Positions 1 through 7,330 of a DNA stretch of 15,266 nucleotides are shown piece after piece. How positions within the stretch are numbered: the stretch's first letter is position 1; each line of letters opens with the position of its first letter. Position numbers and translations under genes: made by a program. This DNA is from Candidatus Cloacimonadota bacterium. Its GTDB lineage: Bacteria > Cloacimonadota > Cloacimonadia > Cloacimonadales > WRIO01. The notes beneath the pieces were generated by a model. It did not search any database. It had not been told where the DNA came from and saw only the letters and a list, made by a program, of their open reading frames with translations. The stretch is from contig JAGOCT010000012.1 in the NCBI GenBank assembly GCA_017998585.1, positions 1 through 15,266 of the forward strand, in the 5' to 3' direction.

Positions 1-576
1 TCTGATATCATTATCTCTGGTATAATAATGACATACATGGGGGTCTTCATGAAATGATAAACCAATCCCATGACCACCATACTCTCTGACGACAGAGTAG
101 CCGAACTGCTCAATGTAAGTCTGAATGGTTGAACCGACAACAGACAGTAAAACACCAGGTTTTAAGGCTTTAATTGCCAGATTCATAGCCGTTTCAGTTC
201 TTTCTACGAATTCCTTGACGTTTGGCTTTACTTCTCCAATCAGATAAGTTTTTGAGCAATCACCAAAAAAACCTTGATAAATAGCCGTTACATCGACATT
301 AACAATATCACCGTTTTTAAGGATTTCTTTGTTGGAAGGGATTCCATGGCATACAACATCATTTATTGAGGTGCATATACTTTTGGGATAGCCATAATAA
401 TTTAAAGTTGCTGGAATGGCCTCGTTTTGAATCATGAAGTCATGACACAACTGGTTGATTTTTTCAGTGCTAACTCCTGCCTGTATAAATGGTTCTATGT
501 ATTTCAAGGTATTAGCAGCAATTTTACCTGCTTTTCTCATCCCTTCAATCTGCTCTTTTGTTTTTATGACTATCAT
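1..576 (-). CDS. map: Methionine aminopeptidase, type I (3' end outside window)
   Basis: This cytosolic metalloprotease removes the initiator methionine from new proteins. The visible 192 codons give the N-terminal three quarters of the enzyme; the rest lies beyond base 1. Residues match the MetAP-I pattern: substrate-binding His77 in VCHGIPS, metal ligands Asp95 (VNVDVTA) and Asp106 (FGDCSKT), and His169 in EYGGHGIG, with His176 in FHEDPH. The last two glutamate ligands known in the family are expected in the missing part. There is no N-terminal extension or SH3/zinc region, so it is the short bacterial form. The ATG at 574-576 is preceded by AGAGG with good spacing. It follows a tRNA gene on the same strand, with a terminator-like hairpin between them. 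Family assignment is very secure. Confidence 0.96.
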   Translation of the reverse strand, partial: MIVIKTKEQIEGMRKAGKIAANTLKYIEPFIQAGVSTEKINQLCHDFMIQNEAIPATLNYYGYPKSICTSINDVVCHGIPSNKEILKNGDIVNVDVTAIYQGFFGDCSKTYLIGEVKPNVKEFVERTETAMNLAIKALKPGVLLSVVGSTIQTYIEQFGYSVVREYGGHGIGLSFHEDPHVCHYYTRDNDIR

Positions 577-587
577 CTTTACCTCTT

Positions 588-615
588 AAAATAAATAAAG
601 CCGCTGGGGTGCGGC
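588..615 (-). terminator. Terminator-like hairpin between tRNA and map
   Basis: On the minus strand GCCGC, a 6-nt loop (ACCCCA) and GCGGC form a GC-rich 5-bp stem (600-615), followed directly by a T-rich run broken by A residues. It starts 9 nt after the CCA end of the tRNA and would end tRNA transcription. The map ribosome binding site begins at the end of the T-rich tract, so incomplete termination would supply map mRNA. The stem is short, so efficiency is uncertain. Confidence 0.65.
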
Positions 616-623
616 AAATTTAT

Positions 624-699
624 TGGTGGGCCCAAGAGGATTCGAACCTCTGACCATCCGGTTATGAGCCGGAGGCTCTACCAACTGAGCTATAGGCCC
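624..699 (-). tRNA. tRNA with CAT anticodon (elongator Met or Ile2)
   Basis: Read on the minus strand, this 76-nt gene folds as a complete tRNA. The acceptor stem is GGGCCTA paired with TGGGCCC (one T-G pair), the discriminator is A, and the CCA end is encoded at 624-626. The D arm is GCTC/GAGC with GG in the loop. The anticodon stem is TCCGG/CCGGA around the loop CTCATAA, giving anticodon CAT. The T arm is AGAGG/CCTCT around TTCGAAT. The first acceptor pair is a normal G-C and the anticodon stem lacks the three G-C pairs of initiators, so it is not tRNA-fMet. Elongator Met cannot be told from TilS-modified Ile2 by eye; the GGCTCATAACC context resembles some tRNA-Ile2 genes. Confidence 0.93.
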
Positions 700-715
700 C
701 TTATATGCATTTTTA

Positions 716-747
716 AGTATATTTATAAAACAGGCATTTTCTGTCAA
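716..747 (-). promoter_or_regulatory. Probable promoter of the tRNA gene
   Basis: A perfect -35 hexamer TTGACA lies at 742-747 on the minus strand. Downstream is an AT-rich block with TATACT at 716-721, but at 20 nt that spacing is long; weaker -10 alternatives sit at 16-18 nt. Transcription would start roughly 10 nt before the mature tRNA. The -35 and position are convincing, the exact -10 is not. Confidence 0.5.
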
Positions 748-904
748 GAAAAAAAACACAAAAGGAATGAACACTTTTAATAAATAACCTAAAATCAGAT
801 GGATAGACTTTTCTCTGATATTAAAAATACTTGTAAAAAAATTGGGTATTCACAACTGATTTTCCAGTAATTCTAAAAAAACAGTGCTAAGAATTTGATT
901 CAAA

Positions 905-949
905 GAGGATAAGGAATGGATAAGGATGCAATAAGGATAGAATAAGAAA
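905..949 (+). repeat. Four ATAAGG direct repeats at exact 11-bp spacing
   Basis: ATAAGG occurs at 909-914, 920-925 and 931-936, and ATAAGA at 942-947, so each start is exactly 11 bp after the previous one. Flanking bases are also partly conserved (GGATAAGGA in the first two units). The spacing is about one helical turn, as in the direct-repeat binding sites of OmpR/PhoB-type regulators. The array lies about 105 bp upstream of the probable pot promoter and about 160 bp from the tRNA promoter. An operator function is inferred; the repeat itself is read directly. Confidence 0.75.
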
Positions 950-1051
950 ATCACAAAAAAAAAATCATCAATTCATCACCGAATTCACTAAAAAATTTAT
1001 ATCCCTATCTCAAAATAATTTGCTAAAAGGAAATGATAATTCAAAAAAGCT

Positions 1052-1079
1052 TTGACAAATGATGATTATAAATTAAATT
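1052..1079 (+). promoter_or_regulatory. Probable promoter of the pot-dnaX gene string
   Basis: TTGACA at 1052-1057 is a perfect -35 hexamer. The best -10 I can find at acceptable spacing is TAAATT at 1074-1079 (16 nt), a moderate match. Other AT-rich hexamers such as TATAAA at 1086-1091 are nearby, so the -10 is uncertain. The 5' leader would be about 45 nt. Confidence 0.45.
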
Positions 1080-1097
1080 GTATCTTATAAATTAGAG

Positions 1098-1116
1098 ATA
1101 GATTGTTAAAATCTAT
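1098..1116 (+). promoter_or_regulatory. 7-bp inverted repeat directly before the potA ribosome binding site
   Basis: ATAGATT at 1098-1104 and AATCTAT at 1110-1116 are perfectly complementary around a 5-nt spacer (GTTAA). The repeat ends where the Shine-Dalgarno-like AGAAAGG (1117-1122) begins. It could be an operator for a dimeric repressor or a weak mRNA hairpin affecting ribosome access. It is AT-rich, so as RNA it would be only marginally stable. Confidence 0.45.
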
Positions 1117-1130
1117 AGAAAGGCTTATGA

Positions 1131-2273
1131 TTGGGAGAAATCAGACTTGAAAATGTATCAAAAAGCTTTGGCGATTTCCAGGCTGTTAATAATGTCTCGT
1201 TAACCATAAAAGACGGAGAGCTTTTCTCTTTTTTAGGTCCCAGTGGATGCGGTAAAACAACTATACTCAGGATGATTGCCGGTTTTGAAGTACCCTCATC
1301 TGGCAGAATTTTTATAGAAAACCAGGATATCACAGACATTCCTCCTTATAAAAGACAGGTAAATACCATATTTCAAAACTACTCTCTGTTTCCGCACATG
1401 ACGATTTTTGAAAATGTAGCTTTTGGACTCAGAATTAAAAAAATAGCTGAGAAGGAAATCCAGAATCAGGTTTTTGAGATGTTGAGACTGGTTCAGATGT
1501 TTGATCATAAAGATAAATACCCCAATCAGATCAGTGGCGGTCAAAAGCAAAGAATTGCCATTGCGCGTGCTTTAATCAATAAACCGAAAGTCTTATTGCT
1601 TGATGAGCCTGTCGCTGCATTAGATTTAAAACTTCGTCAGAGAATGATCATAGAATTGATGAATATCCATGATTTGGTAGGCATTACGTTTATCTATGTG
1701 ACTCATGATCAGGGTGAAGCAATGAGTGTCTCAGACCGTATGGCTATCATCAATAAAGGGCAAATAGTACAAACCGGTTTGCCAGATGATATATATGAAA
1801 GACCAAACTCTATTTTTTCAGCTTATTTTATTGGCGATACCAATCTGATACCAGGCGAAGTAATTGGGATAGAAGATGATTTTATTGAAGTGCAGACAGA
1901 ACTGGAACAAGATGGAGAAAGACTGGTACTCGACAGTTCATGTCATGCTAAAGTGGATAAAGGCGCTAAGATAACCCTCTCTCTGAGACCTGAAAAGATT
2001 GCCATTTCCAGACAAAAGCCAGATGTAAAAAGTGATTTCAACATTATAAAAGGAAAAATTGAAGATATTCTTTACTTAGGCACTCATACCCAATATATTG
2101 TCAGAGTAGGAGAATATCGTTTTAGAGTCTTTAATCAGCATAAACGCGTCTATTTTGACGATATGGCGCTAGATTGGGAAGAATCGGTATATCTTTTCTG
2201 GCATGATATTGACTCTTATGTAATTCAGGAACAGGATATGAGCCTGAATGGAGGATTAAATAATAGTGAATAA
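1131..2273 (+). CDS. potA: Spermidine/putrescine ABC transporter ATP-binding protein PotA
   Basis: ATPase subunit of an ABC importer for polyamines, acting at the inner face of the cytoplasmic membrane with PotB and PotC. In the 380 residues: Walker A GPSGCGKTT at 36-44, Q-loop FQNYSLFPHMT from about 81, signature ISGGQKQR at 134-141, Walker B VLLLDEP at 154-160, D-loop AALD at 162-165 (SALD is usual), and H-loop His192. A TOBE-type regulatory region follows from about 240. Length is typical of PotA. The start must be the TTG at 1131: the in-frame codon just before is a stop, AGAAAGG lies 8 nt upstream, and the family N-terminus begins here. An out-of-frame ATG at 1127 opens a 7-codon ORF that overlaps the start. 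It overlaps potB by 8 nt. The polyamine assignment rests on PotB/PotC resemblance; a related substrate is possible. Confidence 0.92.
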   Translation: MGEIRLENVSKSFGDFQAVNNVSLTIKDGELFSFLGPSGCGKTTILRMIAGFEVPSSGRIFIENQDITDIPPYKRQVNTIFQNYSLFPHMTIFENVAFGLRIKKIAEKEIQNQVFEMLRLVQMFDHKDKYPNQISGGQKQRIAIARALINKPKVLLLDEPVAALDLKLRQRMIIELMNIHDLVGITFIYVTHDQGEAMSVSDRMAIINKGQIVQTGLPDDIYERPNSIFSAYFIGDTNLIPGEVIGIEDDFIEVQTELEQDGERLVLDSSCHAKVDKGAKITLSLRPEKIAISRQKPDVKSDFNIIKGKIEDILYLGTHTQYIVRVGEYRFRVFNQHKRVYFDDMALDWEESVYLFWHDIDSYVIQEQDMSLNGGLNNSE

Positions 2274-3159
2274 TGAGCAAAAGCACGAAAAGAAGAAGAA
2301 TATCTATAGCTGGATTCTTTCTTTACCTGCGATGAGCTGGTTAATATTCTTCTTTTTAATTCCCTATATTATTATCTTTATTTATAGTTTTTATCAGGCG
2401 GACATTTATGATATTAAAGCCATTTTGACTCTGGATGCCTATAAAAATGTATTTTCACCTGAATACTTCCGTTCATTTTTTATATCTTTCCGGTTAGCGC
2501 TTATTACCACTTTTTTATGCTTTTTACTGGGATATCCGGCAGCCTATCTGATTGCCAGAAGTTCAGAAAAGATAAAGAATACCCTATTAGTGTTAATCAT
2601 AATCCCTTTTTGGACGAATTTTATTATCAGAATATTTTCATGGCGAATATTTCTCTCCCCTGAGGGCATTTTGAATAATGCATTAATTTATTTCAATCTG
2701 ATTGATACCCCCTTAATGCTGATAAGAAATGATTTTGCCGTCATTTTGGTGATGGTTTATGTTTATTTGCCCTATATGATTTTACCCTTATACAGCAATA
2801 TTGAGAAGATGGATTTTACCTTACTGGATGCAGCGATGGATTTAGGAGCAAGTCCGAAGAAAACATTCTTTAAAATAACTCTTCCGCTTTCAAAAGATGG
2901 CATATTAGCTGGCTCTATCCTGGTCTTTATTCCTGCACTGGGAGCCTATATCATCCCTCAGTTGGTTGGCTCACAGGATTCTCTGTATATTGGTCAGATT
3001 ATCACTTACAAGATAAAAAATATCCCCAGAAACTGGCCACTTGCTTCAGCTTTATCATTGATGCTCTTAATTCTAATCAGTGCGTTAATGGTGCTTTTTT
3101 ATACCTTGCATATAAAGTTTAAGGAAAGAATGATTGTAAAGGATGAAGATGAAAAATAA
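2266..3159 (+). CDS. potB: Spermidine/putrescine ABC transporter permease PotB
   Basis: Inner-membrane permease subunit of the polyamine importer, 297 aa. About six transmembrane segments are visible, at roughly 20-42, 74-97, 104-126, 154-178, 211-234 and 260-284. The cytoplasmic EAA-type coupling loop reads LDAAMDLGASPKKTFFKITLP (about 187-207) and would contact PotA. The N-terminus is a short lysine-rich cytoplasmic tail, as usual. The start is GTG at 2266 with GGAGG at 2250-2254; it lies inside the end of potA, implying translational coupling. Residues are PotB-like throughout and no key part is missing. Confidence 0.92.
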   Translation: MNNEQKHEKKKNIYSWILSLPAMSWLIFFFLIPYIIIFIYSFYQADIYDIKAILTLDAYKNVFSPEYFRSFFISFRLALITTFLCFLLGYPAAYLIARSSEKIKNTLLVLIIIPFWTNFIIRIFSWRIFLSPEGILNNALIYFNLIDTPLMLIRNDFAVILVMVYVYLPYMILPLYSNIEKMDFTLLDAAMDLGASPKKTFFKITLPLSKDGILAGSILVFIPALGAYIIPQLVGSQDSLYIGQIITYKIKNIPRNWPLASALSLMLLILISALMVLFYTLHIKFKERMIVKDEDEK

Positions 3160-3934
3160 GAATGCAAATATTTTTACAGTAACTACATTCACTTTTGTGA
3201 TTATTTTTCTGTATATTCCCATTCTCTTACTGATTGTGTATAGTTTTAATGATTCAAAAATCATATCATCCTGGCGTGGATTTACCTTTAAATACTACTA
3301 CCTCTTGTTAAAAAACAGAGAAATCATCAATGCGTTTAAAAATACAATGATCATCGGAGTACTATCTACCATCGCATCAACTGTCTTAGGTGTTCTTTCA
3401 GCACTTGCACTGGAAAATAAACGCTTTTTTGGTACTAAATTCTTTAAAGGACTTGTGTTTGTTCCGTTGATCATGCCTGATATACTGATGGGTGTATCAT
3501 TAGCTTTACTGTTTAGTTTTCTAAAGATCAGAATGGGAATGTTTACCGTATTGATAGCCCATATCACCTTTTGTGTTTCTTATACGATTATCGTGATTCA
3601 GTCCCGTCTTGAAGGATTTGATTATCATCTTGAAGAAGCAGCGATGGATTTAGGTGCTAATAAGACTCAGATATTTTTTAAGATAAAATTACCTCTAATG
3701 ATGCCAGGAATCATTGCCGCTGCCTTACTTGCCTTTACACTTTCTATAGATGATTTTGTCATTACCTTTTTCACCTCAGGTCGTGGTTTTAACACCCTGC
3801 CGGTTTATGTAGAAGGCGCTATCAGAAGAGGCACCATTACAACAATCAATGCCCTTTCAACTCTCATGATCGGGCTGACTTTAATGTTTGCGACTATTAC
3901 CAAAAGAATCAGAAAATATCTGATAGCTGTTTAA
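3149..3934 (+). CDS. potC: Spermidine/putrescine ABC transporter permease PotC
   Basis: Second permease subunit, pairing with PotB in the membrane. Six hydrophobic segments are visible. The EAA loop is EEAAMDLGANKTQIFFKIKLP, and just after it is the PotC hallmark SIDDFVITFFTSG. Two ATGs compete: 3143 lies within the AAAGGA ribosome binding site (3138-3143), so the one at 3149 with 5-nt spacing is more likely. Starting at 3149 gives 261 aa. It overlaps potB by 11 nt. No gene for the periplasmic binding protein PotD follows; the next gene is dnaX after 26 nt, so the binding protein must be encoded elsewhere or be absent. Confidence 0.92.
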   Translation: MKNKNANIFTVTTFTFVIIFLYIPILLLIVYSFNDSKIISSWRGFTFKYYYLLLKNREIINAFKNTMIIGVLSTIASTVLGVLSALALENKRFFGTKFFKGLVFVPLIMPDILMGVSLALLFSFLKIRMGMFTVLIAHITFCVSYTIIVIQSRLEGFDYHLEEAAMDLGANKTQIFFKIKLPLMMPGIIAAALLAFTLSIDDFVITFFTSGRGFNTLPVYVEGAIRRGTITTINALSTLMIGLTLMFATITKRIRKYLIAV

Positions 3935-3960
3935 TCGAAATTATAAATGAGGAATAATAC

Positions 3961-5562
3961 ATGTCATATATAGTACTTGCCAGAAAATACAGGCCACAAA
4001 ATTTCGTCGAAGTATATGCTCAGGATCATATCGTTCAAATCATCAAAAATGCAATCGAATCTGACCGGATAGGACAGGCTTATCTGTTTACCGGTTCCAG
4101 AGGTGTCGGAAAAACTACACTTGCCCGTCTCTTTGCAAAAAGCTTAAACTGCGAAACCGGACCAACCATCAATCCCTGTGGTGTATGCCCAAATTGTGTT
4201 GAAATCACTCAAGGCATCTCAGCAGATGTCGTAGAAGTCGATGGTGCATCCAATACAAGTGTTGATGATATTAGAGATTTACAAAAAGAACTGATGTATT
4301 CCACAAACCACTCCAAATACAAAATATTCATCATCGATGAAGTTCACATGCTCAGTAAAAGTGCTTTTAATGCCTTGTTAAAAACTTTGGAAGAGCCGCC
4401 AAAAAACGTTATATTTGTCTTTGCTACAACTGAACCCCATAAGATTTTGCCTACAATTATATCAAGATGTCAACGATTTGATTTCAAGCGAATTCCAGTG
4501 GATGCAATTGTAGCCAGATTAAAAGAAATATGTGGCTATGAACAGATCGGTATCGATGAAGATGCTTTGTTTGTGATTGCCAAAAAAGCAGACGGCGGAA
4601 TGAGAGATGCCCTTTCATTGATGGATCAGGTGATTTCTTACGGTAATAAACACATTACTTCAGAAAACGTCAGAGATATATTTGGGATGGTTGATAATGA
4701 TATTTTCCATAATATGATGAAGGCTATCAGCTCTCATAATCCGGCTCAAATGATTTTCCTGCTGAATGCAGTAACGGATAAAGGCCTTGATATTAATGAA
4801 TTTATCAATTCTTATCTGGAATACCTGAGAAATATTTTGCTGATTCAAATGGCTATTCAACCAAAAGATTTAAATCAAAGTCAACTTGATCTGATGAAAG
4901 AGATTGCTAAGTCATTTTCTCAAGATGAAATTATCTATATGATTTCTTATCTGATTGATTCCAAAAACCAAATCCGTCAGAGTCATAACTCTAATATTGT
5001 GATAGAAATGTGCTTTGTAAAACTGTCCAGAATCTCCGAAATGAAATCAATTAATCATATCTTAGAACAGCTGGAATCTGGTAAAGTAACCATTAATCAG
5101 GTACCTGCAGTCATTCAAACCGTTCAGTCTCATCAAATAGCTGAACAGCAAACCAAGGTCATCCAGGAAAAAATCATCTCTGATACAAAAGATGCAAGTC
5201 CGCTGGTAAAAGAACTTAATGAAGACATTCTCAAAGAACACTGGGATATTTTGTGTGAAAAAATAGCCAAAGAATATTCAGTTACAGGTTCATTCTTTAA
5301 AAATTGTCAAATTAAAAATTTTGAAAACAATGGACTCCATCTGACAACCAGTTCGTCAATCGCTTTTACAAAACTTCATGATCATAAGGCTGAAATAGAA
5401 GAGATTTTCTTTAAACATTTTAACTTAAAAATAAAGATATTCTTTGAAATGATAAAGGCTGAGGTTATTGAAACCATTAAAAATCCGAGCCTCCAGGATA
5501 TCAAAAATGAATCTCCCAATTTAGCAAAATTTATAGAAATGACTGACTCGAGAATCATATGA
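3961..5562 (+). CDS. dnaX: DNA polymerase III subunit gamma/tau
   Basis: AAA+ subunit of the clamp loader, which places the sliding clamp on primed DNA during replication. In 533 residues: Walker A GSRGVGKT at 45-52, a zinc module with Cys64, Cys73, Cys76 and Cys79, Walker B IIDEVHM at 124-130, sensor I region around ATTEPHK (155-161), and the SRC arginine-finger motif at 168-170. The clamp-loader collar region follows to about 365. The C-terminal part (about 410-520) is divergent and would correspond to the tau-type tail. No obvious slippery frameshift site with a downstream hairpin was seen, so a separate gamma form is not supported. GAGGA lies 7 nt before the ATG. It is joined to the pot genes on the left and overlaps the next gene by 4 nt (ATGA), an unusual partnership. 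Confidence 0.95.
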   Translation: MSYIVLARKYRPQNFVEVYAQDHIVQIIKNAIESDRIGQAYLFTGSRGVGKTTLARLFAKSLNCETGPTINPCGVCPNCVEITQGISADVVEVDGASNTSVDDIRDLQKELMYSTNHSKYKIFIIDEVHMLSKSAFNALLKTLEEPPKNVIFVFATTEPHKILPTIISRCQRFDFKRIPVDAIVARLKEICGYEQIGIDEDALFVIAKKADGGMRDALSLMDQVISYGNKHITSENVRDIFGMVDNDIFHNMMKAISSHNPAQMIFLLNAVTDKGLDINEFINSYLEYLRNILLIQMAIQPKDLNQSQLDLMKEIAKSFSQDEIIYMISYLIDSKNQIRQSHNSNIVIEMCFVKLSRISEMKSINHILEQLESGKVTINQVPAVIQTVQSHQIAEQQTKVIQEKIISDTKDASPLVKELNEDILKEHWDILCEKIAKEYSVTGSFFKNCQIKNFENNGLHLTTSSSIAFTKLHDHKAEIEEIFFKHFNLKIKIFFEMIKAEVIETIKNPSLQDIKNESPNLAKFIEMTDSRII

Positions 5563-6707
5563 TCTTAATGATAGGATGGTCTGTATTATGTTTGTCCATT
5601 CTTTATCTTTTATTCTTTCTATACCTGTCAACCGGACATTTTAAACATAAAGTCTATAAACATAAACAGAAGTTTGAAAAATTCTCTCTGATTGTTGCTG
5701 CCCGTAATGAAGCCCAGCATATCAGAGATTTATGTTCTTGTCTGATCGAACAGAATTATCCTGTAGATTGCTTTGAAATCATCATTGTAGATGACTTATC
5801 AGAAGATCAAACTTTAGGTATTTTAAAAGAGATACAAACTATTTGTGACCAGGATGGTCGTTCTACAGTCAATCTAAAAATATACAGTGTTGCTGATTTT
5901 TTGCATGATAATAAATACCAGTCTCTCTGTGGTAAAAAAAAAGCATTACAGATCGGTATTGACCATTCTCAGTTTGAATTTCTGGTTTATACTGATGCAG
6001 ACTGTTTACCTTCGAAAGAATGGCTGAATGAAATCAACCGCCATATTGATGATAAAACGGACTTTATTGCTGGCTATTCTCCGCTGATATACACTAAACC
6101 TACTTACCTGGACTGGTTTAAATCTTTTGAAAGAATCAGTATCTTTGCGCTGACTTCAGGAAGCTTTGGTCAGCATTTAGCGATGACCTGCACAGCACGA
6201 AATATGATTTACAGAAGAGCCCATTTTGATAAAGCGGGTGGTTTTTCACAGATTGGACATATAAAATCTGGCGATGATGATCTGATGCTTTTATTGCAAC
6301 GTCAATATACCCGTAAATACAATTTTATGTTTACAGCTCAATCTGTCGTTCCAGCTATCGAAGATAAAGATATAAATGATCATATTCATCAGGAAACCAG
6401 AAGAGCTTCAAAGCTGAAATACTACCCTGCTTATTTAAAGATAATCGTGATCAGTGTAGCTGTTTTCTATTTAGGTTTGGTATTACTCTTGATTACCAGT
6501 ATAGCCGGATCGCTGAGCTGGCAGTTTTTTATTAGTAGTTTTGGGATAAAAGTGATCGCAGAATTTTTACTGATCTTTACCTGGTTGATAAGAATGAATA
6601 TGAAAATAAAAGTAATACTACTGCCTGTGGTAGAAATTCTTTATATTCCCTATTTTTTATATTTTGGCATAAAAGGAACTTTTGGATCATACAAATGGAA
6701 AAACTAA
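5559..6707 (+). CDS. Membrane-anchored family 2 glycosyltransferase
   Basis: Likely transfers a sugar from a nucleotide-sugar donor at the cytoplasmic face of the membrane, for an envelope lipid or polysaccharide. In 382 residues: an N-terminal membrane segment (about 3-24), then a GT-A fold with VAARNEA (46-52), IIIVDDLSEDQT (74-85), the GKKKAL element (125-130), the metal-binding TDADC (145-149, DxD), the acceptor-side GDDD (238-241), and QETRRASK (278-285) in place of the usual QxxRW. About three more membrane segments close the C-terminus (292-320, 325-345, 350-375). The architecture matches GT2 proteins common in the Bacteroidota and relatives. Its ATG overlaps the dnaX stop, and its end overlaps the following methyltransferase by 13 nt. 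The substrate is unknown. Confidence 0.85.
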   Translation: MILMIGWSVLCLSILYLLFFLYLSTGHFKHKVYKHKQKFEKFSLIVAARNEAQHIRDLCSCLIEQNYPVDCFEIIIVDDLSEDQTLGILKEIQTICDQDGRSTVNLKIYSVADFLHDNKYQSLCGKKKALQIGIDHSQFEFLVYTDADCLPSKEWLNEINRHIDDKTDFIAGYSPLIYTKPTYLDWFKSFERISIFALTSGSFGQHLAMTCTARNMIYRRAHFDKAGGFSQIGHIKSGDDDLMLLLQRQYTRKYNFMFTAQSVVPAIEDKDINDHIHQETRRASKLKYYPAYLKIIVISVAVFYLGLVLLLITSIAGSLSWQFFISSFGIKVIAEFLLIFTWLIRMNMKIKVILLPVVEILYIPYFLYFGIKGTFGSYKWKN

Positions 6708-7258
6708 AAAAACAATTTAAAGAACCCTTTGAACGCTTTGAAATGCAAAAACAGCAAATCAGACGTCTTTGGAATATAGACCCGGAATGTGCACAACTGT
6801 TGCATTTTCTGGTTGATATCAAAGCACCAAAACATATTTTAGAGATCGGTACATCAAACGGCTACTCAGCTTTCATGATGAGTCTTGCCTTTCAAGACAC
6901 CAACTGCCTGCTGGAAACGATAGAAGTCGATGAAAAACGCTATCAGATGGCAAAAGAAAACTTAAGCGGAATGACCCAAATTAAACAATATCTGGGCAAA
7001 GCAGAAGATGTTATTCCTACACTCACAAATCTATATGATTTTGTATTTATCGATGCCAACAAACCTGCTTACATTCAATATATTCAACTGATCATCCCGT
7101 TTTTGCATGATAAAGCCGTTATTATTGCTGATAATGTAAGCTCTCATCCTGAGACAACTAAAGCATATCAGGACTTTATCATGAATGACTTACGTTTCAA
7201 AAGCATGTTACTAAATCATGAAGCCGGTTTAATGATTTCAATTTTTTCAAAAAAATAA
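6695..7258 (+). CDS. SAM-dependent class I methyltransferase, O-methyltransferase-like
   Basis: Soluble methyltransferase of 187 aa. The SAM-binding motif I ILEIGTSNGYS lies at 48-58, the acidic residue for the SAM ribose is in LETIEVD (73-79), and FIDANKPAY (118-126) and ADNV (145-148) match the bacterial catechol O-methyltransferase-like family. That family often has a divalent metal bound by the DANK and DNV aspartates, so both positions appear kept here. It lacks the long N-terminal helices of larger members. It starts inside the end of the glycosyltransferase gene, so the two are probably made together, but a shared pathway is only inference. It is the last gene before the next promoter. 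Confidence 0.83.
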   Translation: MEKLKKQFKEPFERFEMQKQQIRRLWNIDPECAQLLHFLVDIKAPKHILEIGTSNGYSAFMMSLAFQDTNCLLETIEVDEKRYQMAKENLSGMTQIKQYLGKAEDVIPTLTNLYDFVFIDANKPAYIQYIQLIIPFLHDKAVIIADNVSSHPETTKAYQDFIMNDLRFKSMLLNHEAGLMISIFSKK

Positions 7259-7259
7259 A

Positions 7260-7288
7260 TTGACTTCATACTTTAAAAGATATATACT
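7260..7288 (+). promoter_or_regulatory. Sigma-70-type promoter for the udk operon
   Basis: TTGACT at 7260-7265 and TATACT at 7283-7288 are separated by the ideal 17 nt. Transcription would start near 7295 and leave a leader of about 35 nt before the udk ATG at 7331, which has AGAGG at 7321-7325. The -35 lies directly after the methyltransferase stop codon. Confidence 0.75.
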
Positions 7289-7330
7289 AAAATGTATGGA
7301 TAAACAGAGTGAGAATAAAAAGAGGTAAGA

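Larger units (their letters stand above)
700..1130. other. Divergent intergenic region between tRNA/map and pot genes
   Basis: About 430 bases with no credible gene. The left edge holds the tRNA promoter. From 750 to 900 I see only AT-rich sequence and a weak 6-bp inverted repeat (794-799/814-819). From 905 to 947 there is an array of four 11-bp-spaced ATAAGG elements. From 1052 onward there is a promoter-like block, then a 7-bp inverted repeat at 1098-1116 and the potA ribosome binding site (1117-1122). Homopolymeric A runs are common, for example near 955-963. Confidence 0.8.

Noticed and set aside
624..699. tRNA as an integration site of a mobile element.
   Set aside because: No integrase gene and no repeat of the tRNA 3' end was seen within the window.
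794..819. ATCAGA/TCTGAT inverted repeat as an operator or terminator.
   Set aside because: Only 6 bp arms with a 14-nt spacer, expected by chance at this base composition.
905..949. Short CRISPR array or replication iterons.
   Set aside because: The units are 11 bp with no spacers of CRISPR length, no cas genes are near, and no replication initiator or DnaA-box cluster is visible.
3961..5562. A programmed frameshift site in dnaX to make a short gamma form.
   Set aside because: A-rich runs such as near 5169-5174 exist, but none is a clear slippery heptamer with an upstream Shine-Dalgarno-like element and downstream hairpin; A runs are common in this AT-rich DNA.
7239..7260. TTTTTT-C-AAAAAA hairpin as a terminator after the methyltransferase gene.
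   Set aside because: The stem would be A-T only with no following T run; it partly lies in the coding sequence.
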